In this document: positions 49,351 through 61,100 of the stretch, in pieces
Position numbering within the stretch: the first letter of the stretch is position 1
How the letters are laid out: each line of letters opens with the position of its first letter
Assembly (NCBI RefSeq): GCF_011075055.1
Contig: NC_058141.1
Span: 12,533,639-12,597,638 of the forward strand
Direction: 5' to 3'
From: Mangifera indica
Lineage: Eukaryota; Streptophyta; Magnoliopsida; Sapindales; Anacardiaceae
Length of the DNA stretch: 64,000 nucleotides
The notes under the pieces: model-generated
The model's database searches: none
What the model saw: the letters and a program-made list of their open reading frames with translations, nothing else
What the model was told of the DNA's origin: nothing
Program-made: the position numbers and the translations under genes

Positions 49351-50533
49351 TATCTATCACAAGAAGATGGAAAATAAACAAGTAAATATATATTTTTACC
49401 TAAAATGAAATATCCCTGCTTGAAATTGTGTTTATTGTGTGAGATTTTGGATATTAATTTATGAGTTAGAGATTTTAAGATCTTTGTTGTAAATTTATGG
49501 GTGAAGAAAAAATTATATACAGTTGAGTAAATGACATGTCCAACCCAAGGTTTCACTAAAATACTGTTTCACTTTTAGTTGGTATAGATTATATTTTTTC
49601 ACTCAAAATCAAATTCAATTAAAAAATTAATAATATAAAGATAAAATAATAATTTTATCATCCATTAATTTAAAAAAAAGTCTTATGATGAGATCCAAAT
49701 GTTTTAATAATAATAGTTTAACCCTTAAATAGGTTTAAAAATTTAAAAATTAATCTTTGAAATCTTTTTAAACTTTCATATATTTTGAAAATATTATTAT
49801 GGACCCAATAGTTTATAATATGACATTTACATTCTTAATTTGTTAAATTTTGCTCAATCCTATAGGATGTAATTACCAATTTTGAAATTTTTTAGAGGCA
49901 TATAACATTTTAAAAGTATTCATGAACTTTTTTTTTAGATTTCTAAAACCCACTGAAAATTTAATTAATACACTAGATCTTTTCAAATATTATAGTTTGT
50001 CTTCAAATATTCGATTATATATCATTAATACTCTTATTTATAAGAATAGAGGAAGAAGAGGGTAAGAGTGAAATGAATAAAAAATAAATGGATTTTTAGA
50101 TAATTTAGTTTTTTAAAAGATTTATTTTAATTTTTGTTGATTTGGAGTTGTAAATAAAATAGTTAAAATAATATAATAATTTTATTTTTTAGTTTTTTTA
50201 TTAAAAGAATTTGATTTTAAATGAGAAAATATGAAAAAAAAAATGTAGCCTTGACCACGAGTGGGAGAATGTAATTCGTTTTGTTTAATTAAATTGGCGT
50301 TTGACTGTGAGGGCAGTGCATGGGGAATTGGTTACTTTTACATGGCCTGAAATATGGTTATTATTTGGTATTGGTAACCCAATAATAAAACTAACCCCGT
50401 TACCTTTAATCGCCCGTCACTTTTGAGCGTGTTGCTCACTGCGTGCTATTGTAGACGGTAACAAAATCCTCTCCTCTTTCTCTTCTCTGTCCCTCTCAAC
50501 CTAAAACAGGTTTAGTCGTTTCTCTCCGCCGCT
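49351..50533. other. Upstream region of the RanBP2 zinc-finger gene
   Basis: AT-rich DNA to about 50250, then a GC-richer promoter-like part; CCTCTTTCTCTTCTC pyrimidine-rich leader just before the ATG. No TATA box recognised. Confidence 0.45.
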
Positions 50534-53500
50534 ATGTCTCAGGTATTGCCTATTTCGATTTGTTCAATTTGTTGGTTAGTTTTTCCTTTTATTGTTCTTT
50601 TAATTTTTTCTGCTGTTTCGAGCCCTAATAGATCTAAATTTTATGCCATTGTTTTCGTGTTTGATTCAGTGGGAATTTAGGGTTTCGTCGTATGTTTTTC
50701 ACAATTGCGTTACTTTTTGCGGTTTTTTTCAACACATTTTTTTTAATCAGAAATTAACTTTTGACTTATGGTTACGGTGAATTTAATTTAGGGCAATTTT
50801 TGGGTCCGGAGATGTTCTATAAGCGTGGTTGGAATCGAGAAGTTAATTTTAGTGTTCAGTTTTATGAATTTATAGTAATATTTATTTTTCTGTTTAGTGT
50901 ATGGAATTTTTTATTGTTTTATGTGTTGTTCAGGTTGATAACAGAAATTCATCGGCTGCCAAGCGTGCTAGGACTGATGGTATGTGATGCTTTGGTTCTG
51001 CTTTCTATAGATTTTTATTCAATGCTTTAAGTAAAATATAAAATCTTTAGTGCATAGTGCCTTGTCACTTTATTGTGTGTTTTTTTTTTCTATTGCTTGA
51101 AGGAAAATATTACATACAATTTGATTGCCATTACTTTTTGTCACCAAACTATAACACATACAATAGCAATCAAATTGTCTGTGATATTTTCCTTCAAGCA
51201 AACGTAAAAAAAAAAAAAAAAAAAAACACAATAACACAGGTTTTATGAGGAAGTGGGTGATTTGAAGTGCATTTGTGCTGTTTAACAGAAATGCATGATG
51301 CTCCTTTAGTGCATTTGGCTATGAAAAAATATTTCAAGCAATTTAATATACAGATTAATTTAGTGAGAACATCTCTGATGCTTACCTAAGGGAATCGGAC
51401 GGTAAATCAGACAAAGCTAGGTGTCACATGCTGACTTTTATTGTTATTATCTATTTTATCAATCTCTGCTTTCTTGAGTTTGGTTCTGCAATTAGTTGTG
51501 ATTAATTCTTTTTGGCTGGTGCTTTGTTGATTTTGATCTTTTTGGTTATGATATTGACACAACTTCAAATTCCTGGTATCTTTAGGTAGTCGTAGGGAAG
51601 ATGATTGGACATGTCCTAGCTGTGGCAATGTCAATTTTTCATTTAGGATGACTTGCAATATGCGTAATTGCACCCAACCCCGACCAGCTGATCATAACTC
51701 AGTAAGTCATGTGCTGTAGTAATTGTATCTAGAATCATCGATGCTAGATATTATATTTTCAACTTGCTCAGCGCTTATTAAAAGTTTAATTTGTTTGAGA
51801 TTCTTAGCTTTGTAGAATTAGTATGAATTAATTTCATATCTATCATCCCTCACTGTTTTGTATAGATTTGTTACTCATCTACATATATACTTTTTTGTTT
51901 AACTCATTAATTTTCTTGGATTTAGTTTCTGTTCACTCTAAAATAGGTGAAAGCTCTTCATTGCTGTATTTTTTATTACTGTTCTATAAACATGATCTTA
52001 ATTATTTTATGGGATTCACTAGCTTTATGTTTTACATCTCATAGTAAGCTATCTAGTTCCTTGATCAATTTTAGTCTAGGAAGCACAGTGCGTTTTTGCA
52101 TTTCCGAAGCGTTCCAAAAACAGAAACAGGCCGGAACTGGTGTGAAATGTTTCGGGCCTGTTTCAGAAATAAATAAAAAATTTGAAATGCGTTTCCACTT
52201 CAACATCCTAAGCATGTTCCATCATTTTTAACTGACATTCCCAATGAAAACCCCTAGCCTTCATATCATCTCCTCTACACTCAGGAGATGAAAGTTGTCA
52301 CCTCTTCGGCATCAAAAGTCGTCTCCTCTTCGATGCTTAAAATCTTGGCGAGCTCTCTACAAACTCATCTTTGAATTGTTAGTGCATTGAACTTTGATTG
52401 AGATGAATTCTTTTGTTGATGCTGTATAGATGCTAAGATATTACCTTTTCAATGCTTTTGTCTTGGTGCGATCTCCATTGCTTCTTAGCGAATGGCTGTA
52501 ATGAGACATTGTCAGCCCATATTTCCACTTTTGTAATCTTCCTCTGCATTTAGGATAAGAATAAGATAACCCCTGTAAATTCAGATTTGAAGAAGAAATA
52601 AAAAAAATGTGAAGCATATAATTGAAAAATAAGCATAATGAAAACAGCCACTTTTATTTCGTATTGTTAATAGAAGTTATGTTGCTGGATTGGTGTTGCT
52701 TCTCTCCTGGATTGAAAAATGTGTAATGAAAACAGCTGGAGTGTTTACGGCTCAAACTTCCTCAAATTAGTTGATAGAAAACCAGAGTTTAAGCTGGAAC
52801 TGAAGTTATAACAACGAGTATAAGCAAACCAGAGTTTTTTTTTTTTGGCTGGAGTGGTGTTGCTTCTCCTGTTGTAGCTCCTCTTTGTGTTTTTGCTTGC
52901 AAGGGAATGGTTTGTGGCTGCTGGGTTGGCTTCTCCCAGCCTGGAGTTTTTTAGTGTCTACATTGTTTTTTTTTTTTTTAGTGTGTTTGTTTTTGTAAGT
53001 TGCCTTCCTCTGTATTTTTGGCTTAGTGTTCTATTTATATACGTGCTCAGTTAATGTTAAACATTCGGGTCTTGTGTGCTTTGTGAGTTCATTGATATTA
53101 AGTGTCTCAGAAGAACAAAACAATGTTTAGTTCATATCATTGCACTCAACTATCTTAAAAAGAATCCTGCACTATTCATTGCACTCAACTTATTTCACTC
53201 TGCACTATTTGGTCTCTTTAAACTTCACAATTATTTTCAAAAGAATACTGCAATTAGCTATCTTAAAAAGTTGCAATCTATTACTTGGATTGCATACATT
53301 GCACCAACTTATTTCACTCTGCACTATTCAGTCTCTTTAACAATGAATTGGATTATCATTGGTAAATTTTATATTTTCTGCATTGTTGCTCAGTAAAATT
53401 TTGTTTCTTAAAGCATATGGTTTCTGTCCTTTGTTAATTACATTGCATATTTTCCACCTGAAATAGGTGGTATTGTCCATATTTTTTTCACTCTGCATAT

Positions 53501-55686
53501 TTGTTTGATGCTAAAAAGTTGTATTTTTTTAAAGAAATACTAGTGACTTTATTTTTTATATAAATTTGGTATTTATAAAAAAACCCTTATATTTTTCATA
53601 TTTATACATTTTCCCACATTTCCATTTCCTGTATTTTTGAGAAAATATGTTTTAGCATTTCCGTGCTACATAGATCTCAGTAACAAGATTTGTTGATCAA
53701 TTTATGGCTTTTGAATTTGCTATTGAATTGATAACTTATGGTAACTTTTGGTTTTGTTTCTTTTTAACTGCTTCGAGAATATTTTTTAATTTTAATTTTT
53801 GCTTAATGTTCATTGTCATTTCCTGCAGAAATCTGCTGCAAAGCCTATGCAAGCACCACAGAATTACTCCTCTTCAGCTCCTTATGTTGGTTCTGGTGCA
53901 CCGTCTTCAATGTATCTGGGCATGCCTCCTTATGGTTCTTCTCTTTTCAATGGGTCATCTATTCCTCCTTATGATATTCCTTTTCCTGGGGGCTCAGCTT
54001 ATCATTACAACTATGGTAGTCGCCTTTCTGCTGGGAGCCCATATAGACCGTTGCATATGTCTGGACCAGCTCCTTATTCTGGTGGATCAATGATGGGAAA
54101 TGGTATCTCTGTCTTTTTCTTTCATTATCATCTCTTGTTATTTCTTCATGATGATTGCTTATATATCTGCTTGGTATTTTGTTATAACTCATGCTGCAAT
54201 ACAACCCTCTCTATAATCGCGTATCTTCAAGAAGCCACTGCTCATCAGAACAAAATCTTCTAGTTTAACAGTGATGAAGGTGACCACTTTCTTCTTTTCT
54301 TGCAGGTGGGATGTATGGTATGCCACCACCATTGATGGACCGATATGGCTTGGGTCTGCCTATGGGTCCTGCTGCACTGGTATTGTCTAAAGCTCTCTAT
54401 TATGAGCTTATTTTTATTTGATATTATTGGAAAATGTACCTCAGATGTTGAGTTTTCTGTCATAGACTATATTTTGATGTCTGAAATTCTTTACCATCAG
54501 TCTGATGATTTCATGGCTTTGGGTTAACACATGAATATATGGAGAATGTGTTAATGTGTTTTTAATCAATTTCATTGTCTTGTCCTCTCCTTGTGATTTC
54601 CAGCTTTTAGTAGAGTGTTTTTTTTTTTTTGGGTTAGTAAAATACAAAAGACAAATTTGCCTTTTAGTAGAGTTCCTTTAGTAGTATGTGTGTTAATTTG
54701 TGAGTCTACTTCTTCGCACAGGGGCCGAGACCAGGGTTTTTTCCAGAGGATAAATCTCAGAAAAAAGGTGCAGGTTTGTCATGTCGTTGTGACCTCTAAA
54801 CCACATTACAGTGTATTGTGACAACTTGTTTGTGCTTTAACTTTGATTTCTTCCTCTTCAAATGCTCCCTTAGATGCTACACGTGATAATGATTGGACTT
54901 GCCCAAAATGCGGAAATATAAACTTTTCTTTTAGAACAGTTTGTAACATGAGGAAGTGCAATACGCCAAAGCCTGGATCCCAGGTTTGTGCTTCTCTGTT
55001 CCTCATGAATCTCAAATTAATTTCACTTAATAGTGTTCATGGGATGGTTCTCCTGTTTCCTACTTAATTAACCTTTCATATCACTTTGTTAGTGTCTGGT
55101 ACTGCACATGATAACTCTTAATTTTGATTTCTTACTACACTTTCTTGCAAATGCAGGCTGCAAAATCTGATAAAAATTCAAGTAAGCCCCCGTATAACTC
55201 TGTAAACATGGTTGGCATAACTTACAAGTTGATATTAATATGTTTCATGTCCTTCAGAACAAAAGATGCCAGAGGGCAGCTGGAAGTGCGAGAAATGTAA
55301 CAACATAAATTATCCATTTAGGACAAAGTGCAATAGACAGAATTGTGGGGCTGAAAAACCAGCTGAATTAAAGAAATCCCTTTCACCAACACCAGAAGAA
55401 AATGATCAGGTCTGTTATGTGATACATTTCTTTTGTATTGGTGCTTGCTGCTTGCAATTTTTGTTTTTATCAGTCGCATATGTGCACATTACAAATTCAA
55501 TAAGAATTCAACTTTATGAACCTTTTGTGGATATGAATTTCAGCAAAGGTTACCTCTCTTCCCTTCCCCTCCCATTCTCTTATGCTCTTCTGCTGATTAG
55601 ATCATGCCAATGCTCCTCGTTAATTGTCTTTTTTTTTTTTTTCACTTCTGCATCCATTGATTTGCAATTGTCTACTGTTCCAGTGA
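50534..55686 (+). CDS. RanBP2-type zinc-finger protein with three fingers
   Basis: Ten exons: 50534-50542, 50934-50979, 51586-51701, 53829-54102, 54306-54379, 54722-54773, 54874-54983, 55157-55181, 55258-55409, and a last exon from 55684 that opens with the stop TGA. The product has 286 residues. Three fingers of W-x-C-P-x-C-G-N-x-N type: DDWTCPSCGNVNFSFR with C28, C31, C42, C47; DNDWTCPKCGNINFSFR with C200, C203, C214, C219; GSWKCEKCNNINYPFR with C246, C249, C260, C265. The Asn and aromatic/Arg residues used for GGU-type single-stranded RNA binding in ZRANB2-like fingers are kept. Between fingers 1 and 2 lies a Gly/Pro/Tyr/Met-rich linker. N-terminus MSQVDNRNSSAAKRARTDG includes a basic patch. 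Likely a nuclear RNA-binding protein; nearly colinear with At1g67325 as I recall it. Confidence 0.95.
51070..51235. mobile_element. Short fold-back (hairpin) element in zinc-finger gene intron 2
   Basis: Arms 51093-51128 and 51166-51201 pair over 36 bases with two mismatches, one of them a G:U pair in RNA (arm core GCTTGAAGGAAAATAT and its complement), around a 37-base loop. Pairing extends outward through T-rich/A-rich runs to TTATTGTG near 51071 and CACAATAA near 51232. It is a tiny MITE or a hairpin-forming transcript; see findings. Confidence 0.7.
52075..53674. mobile_element. Probable non-autonomous DNA transposon in zinc-finger gene intron 3
   Basis: Ends TCTAGGAAGCACAG (52075) and, reverse-complemented, TCTATGTAGCACGG (53674) form imperfect 14-bp terminal inverted repeats; both are followed inward by TTTTTGCATTTCCG- and AAATGC-type words. 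Interior is 1.6 kb of non-coding DNA with an imperfect internal duplication near 53130-53340 (CTTATTTCACTCTGCACTAT twice). It accounts for most of the unusually long 2.1-kb intron. Class is not certain. Confidence 0.5.
53180..53340 (+). repeat. Imperfect tandem duplication
   Basis: The word CAACTTATTTCACTCTGCAC, followed by TATT and a CTCTTTAA, occurs at about 53187 and again at about 53305, with related AACTATCTTAAAAAG words before each. Lies in zinc-finger gene intron 3. Confidence 0.6.
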
Positions 55687-58155
55687 GTACTAGGACATGT
55701 TTGAGGGTTGAGAAGGTCCAGGGTTTTCATCCAGAATTGCTCAATATGGGTGTCTGAAAGTCAGTTGTGTTGTCCTCATGTTGCGGCGGTTGTCAAGTTA
55801 CTCTACCTTCTCATCATTCGTGTCAGGTTGTTGTATTAAATGCACTGGCATTTGTGGTCTTAATGGATCCTTATATATGTGTCAGCTAGCTTGGTCTGGC
55901 AAAGATTTTACAGGTTGGTTCTGGTTCCTATTAGTTAGGCTTTGTACTTTTTGGAAATCAACTCATTTGTTCTAGTACTACCCCTAAATTTTAGATATGT
56001 TAACCGGCTGCTAAAAGATTTTGGTTTGCGTATGGTTTTGGATTGTCTTCATTTGTTGGATTGTTGAGTTTCCAACTTAACTAATTTACTAGGTCTTATC
56101 ATGTCTTTAGGATTTATGCGCAGACCATTTTCTACCCCATTGATACCTCTGGGTGTGGCTCATAATAGTCTGGTTTTCTGACCTTGAAGCTTGGATTGGT
56201 TAAATTGTGCCCGTAAGGGCACATATTAAGTCACTAAAAGGAAAAAGTTTAATTTTAACAATGCGCTCTTTTACAAGATGGCAAACAAAACCTAAACTTT
56301 TATGGTCTTAACATATGTAGTTACTGCACTCTGAGATTATTTTATAACTTAGCTAGCATTATTGAGGTGAGGCTGGCATATTGATTTTTTAAATCACATA
56401 AAACTTTTTGGAAGATTGGAATGTGGCAATTTTATAGATATAGATTCTACTATCATAGTTTTCTCTTCTATGTTTGCATCCCTCTAATGAAGGGTTATAA
56501 TAAGGTGAGAATGAGATTCATCCTAGACTGAAGGGGACTAGATCCTTTGTAGGCTCACCTGCTTGCACCTTGTATCAGTTCCTTGGTAGGATATCTAAGA
56601 AGTTGAATGTAAGGTCTGTACTTCTTCCACCATGGTTTAAAATGTGCAATCGTTAGCTGTTTAAAGTGTAATGGATGCTCCCATCATTTAACATTCAAAG
56701 TTTCTAGTATTCTGATAGTTATGTTTCAATTGCTAGTTTGATCGCAAATCGGTGAATTGTGTTAATGATTGCAAATATTGGCATCTAGGTCACGATTTTA
56801 GGGAAATAAAATTTGTTTTCTTATAAAGACATCAACTCAAATAAAATCGTCTTCAGTAATTCAAGTTCGTTGTCTAACACATCCTTGGTCGAAAACTGCT
56901 CGTGGATGTTTGTAGGAAAGGATAAAGTAGGCTTGAAGATATCAGCCCAAAAGAATTATGTGAGTGATAAGAAATCTGTGTCATTTGAATTTCGATGCCA
57001 ACACATTCTCTTAAACCAGGAAGGAAAAATCAATGGCACACCTAAAATAGTACACAGATGGGGCCTGAAAACTTAAGACGCTTTTGTTTCATGAGGCTAA
57101 AATCCTGCCTCCGAAATCTCACATATCGCCAATTTACAGAACATAATTGAAATTATTAGTGTAATTGTTAAATATTGAACGCAATGTAGAGTCCCTCAAC
57201 ATGAATGAAATGTTAGAAATGAGTAACTTGTCCTTGGGGGAACCAAAAGGAAAGTTGACAACTTTTTGGACATTGCATTTTTTCCATAATTTGCTTCCCA
57301 GACCTAAGACATTACTGTTAGATCACCGGATGCTCACAAATGCTAGAGTCCTCTCTCCCTGAATTGTCATACCAAGCCCCTATGTGCCCACACCCACATG
57401 TTAAAATCGACAATATTTGTAATGCGCTTCAACCCACAAGTTTAAAATTGACTTATAAACAATAATTCTAAATTTAATGTGGACCAACTCAAACTCAAAT
57501 ATTCAAATCAATTTAAACTTGATTTATTTTATAAAAACGAACCAAATCCTTGGTTAAAATTCATATTTTTCAATCCGAACTTTAATCTGTCACTATTTAA
57601 CGTTTCATAAAACTGATTAAGGACTATGATAGTGAAGCAAATAATAATCAGTGTCCCATCAACCTTGGTTTCCCCCCGCATCGGTCTACGCGGGCAAAAA
57701 TTATGAAATTCAATTGATTTTAACATTCGTGGCATTACATACATAATGAAGCAGGACAAAAACAATATGGTTAAAAAGGCTTCATTCAACTTCTTGGTCT
57801 TTGCATCCTGGTAACCAGATGCATGTCATTTCCTGGAGATGGTCACTGCTGCTAACACCCAAACTAAACTACTTTTATTTCCTGGAAACACAGATAAAAA
57901 CTAGTGAGTTGTTTTACTCGAAGGTGACGTTTCATCTAGCAAATGCAAGAAGCTTTTGGCTTGATGCTTTACTAGAAGTTATGCCTTCTTCTTACTGCCT
58001 GTGTCCTATATACAGAATCTCCTTGTTATACAGCAATACTGGACTCTCCAAATTAATGGAAAACGAAACATGAAGTTAGGCAAACAGTCTAATCAGAACT
58101 AACTCACCTTAGCTTTTAAACTATTAGACTGAAATGATTGCCGAGGTCCTGGCAG
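55687..58155. other. Spacer between convergent zinc-finger and SPL genes
   Basis: 3' UTR of the zinc-finger gene at left and of the SPL gene at right. Frames at 56813-57076 and 57165-57362 do not resemble a known family. No repeat ends identified. Confidence 0.45.
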
Positions 58156-61100
58156 TCAATTCATATGACTTGAATAAAATGCATTGTTGTATGGTGCTCT
58201 GAACAGCTGGATCTCCTGGATGTAATTACCTTCATCGTTGTGTGAAGACAAGGTATGCACTTGGGATTCAGTCGACTGTTTTTGAGTCCACCTGTATTCC
58301 GAAGGTAGCGGAGAACTTTGAGCCACTGCATGTGTCACAGTCTGAGGCATGCTAGTACGACTTGTATACATAGGTTGGTTATGTGAAACCTGTTTCGGCT
58401 CACATAAATCCCAAGAACTTGCTGACAGAAGAGAGAGAGCACGATGACAGTCTTGTGCCGCACCCAAATTGAAAGAAATCATGGATTCTTTTACACCTGC
58501 AAAAATCAGCCACCTTTTAAGTCCACCCAACAATCTTGGTTAGAGAAGCATCATAGAATTCAAAAACAAAAGGTCTACCACAAGAAAGCCTTCTGATATA
58601 AGCATACTAAAACTTCATCAAAAGATTTTTTTTTTTCCCTAAAGAATGGGACAGATCCAAGTTTGCTTCTACAATCTAAAACTTTCCAATGACTTCAAGA
58701 AGAATTAATGAACAAAAGCTGTGTCTAGTCACAGAAATCCACATCAACCAACTACATGCATATCCATTTCTTTACTGAAATACTACAGAGGTGGTATACT
58801 TCTTGAGAATAGTTGTCTCTAATCATTCAAGAACTAGAAATAAAGACATTAAATTCAAATTTGCAGTTACACCTGACCACTTTACCTTATCTTAGAGGCA
58901 AAATCTAATGCTAGAAATCTTATGCATATAACAGCTGTAGTAGAACAAGAATGCCCTTGTTTTCAGATAAATAAGTGCCCTTGTTTCAGTTGCCTAATCA
59001 TCTACAAGTGTCCATGGAAAAGCTTCCACCAAAGAAAGACAGTTTACCTTGAAATTTTTGTAGATAATTAATGGAGCTAAATCATCTGACATATGAAATT
59101 AGTGCTGTGTCAACATCTTGCCTAGAAAGACTGACCAGTCAGCCTGCTGTGAGCAACAAAATTTTGTTGCACTTCACACATGTATATCATAATCACTTTC
59201 TATTATATGTCACTTAAGCACACTTGATTAAAAAACTATGTGGGTAACACTGAAAGAATTCTTAGATAAGGAAAATGGTATTAAGCTAGATAGCTTGATC
59301 AATAACAAAATATCGATCACAATAGACATTAAATTTGCCTGCTAAAGAGAGAAGAACAAACCTTGGTCAAGAATTTCAACTGGGGTACCCTTGTCCTTGG
59401 ACAGAAAGAACTCATTAGAATTATGTGCCTGCACTGGATTTGGAACCTGATGGCCTTGTAGAGGCGGCAGCCCATCAGTGCCACCAAATTTTGAAGGCTT
59501 TAATACATGTCCTTTTGTTTGAATAGACTTGGAGGCACATGTGCCTTCCCATGTAAAATTTTCAATAGGCTTTGGTTGACCAAAGGGGACTCCACTCCAA
59601 ACAAAATTCACCTGTTGCTTCCCATCTACACAGACAAAGAAAAGATCATATCTAGCTTCATGCATGGATATGGTGTAATAGAATATATGCATGATCACAA
59701 GATGGTTATGAGTTGATGGACCATGGAACTTGTTACAAAAACAACTCAAATTAAAAATAGCAAATCAGCAGGAAGTAGCTCCCAAATTACAGTGAGATGT
59801 ACCTCAACAATTTAATATAAGCACGCAAGTTTTAGAAATTTTTGATTTCCAAATCATACCAAAATTATTTAAATAGAAATGGATACATTTTGACTTTAAT
59901 TATCAGGTCTCGGGAGAAAAAGGTATACCTGAAATTGGTGTACAATGTATTAAAAAAGATATCAAGATTTTATAGGTGTTCTTTGAATCCTGAAAATTGC
60001 ACAACTGTAACATATATTGCTTAAATATAAAATTTCACGGTCATAAATTTACACCATGTATATATATTGTTTATTATTTGCAAACAGCAACAGAATTAAC
60101 ATTACATGCTAGACATTCCTTCTAACATGTAAGCAAGAGTAAAAGTTAACATTTCTACCTTAACACACTATTTACTAGACTTAAAGTATATCAAGTAAAA
60201 GAAATTTGTGAGTTACAAATGGAAGCTATGGAAAAGGCATCACTGGTTCACATATATAATAAAAGTGGCCTTCATTTCACAGTTTGTTAGAAAATAATTT
60301 AAAAGTATCTGTTAGGCCTCCAATCATGCATGTACACAGGAAGATTTCAGGCATGGTATTAGAAAAAAATAACAGACAATCAGGAGACAATTCAGAAGAC
60401 AGCAAAGAGATAAAATCAGGGCAGATAATGACAACTGAAATCAAGGCATCAAGGCAGATAATGGCAGCTGTTATCAGGGCACCAGGACAGAAGACAGAAG
60501 CTGCTGATATCAAGGCACCAGGACAGAAGGCAGAAGCTGTTGATATCAAGACACCAGGGCAGAAGACAGAAGCTGCAGATACCAAGGCACCAGAGCAGAA
60601 GATAGAAGCTGGAATCAGGGCCAAACAACCAGACCAAGATTGGGAGCACCAAGCCAAAACAGACTAAAAAAGGAGAAGATCAGATGAAGAAGAGGCAAGG
60701 AAGAATTTAGTCATTATTTGAGGGGGCTGGCACCTCTACTGTCAGAATATTTGTTATAGTTCTTATTACTATCGTATGAGAATAAACAGTTGTAGTGTGA
60801 GAGTTTTATCAATAAAATTCATTATGTTTGTGTGTTTGCACATTCTGTAGTTCTTTATTTAATTATGAATTTTGTAGTTTTATATCGGTATCTAAAGGAT
60901 AACCAGAGTTTGATTTAAGGAGGCATAGCAGACAAAGTTCTCAAATAGCTGGAAAAGTTAAGTGAAGTCTGGGTTTATAACCAGTACCATAGGGTGAGGA
61001 AGACAGCCTTGCTGGATTTAACCTGATAGCTTCTGGCTGTGGCTTGCGTCGTCTAGCATTGTGATCAGACAGACGCCTACGACAACTCCTCTTCTTTTCA

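Noticed and set aside
56813..57362. Two plus-strand frames of 65-87 codons downstream of the zinc-finger gene
   Set aside because: No similarity to any family I know, no linked exons, AT-rich; may be transposon debris but unsupported.
60277..60667. Open frames of about 126 codons on both strands
   Set aside because: Product of a 36-bp minisatellite inside an SPL intron; no start context, family or conserved residues.
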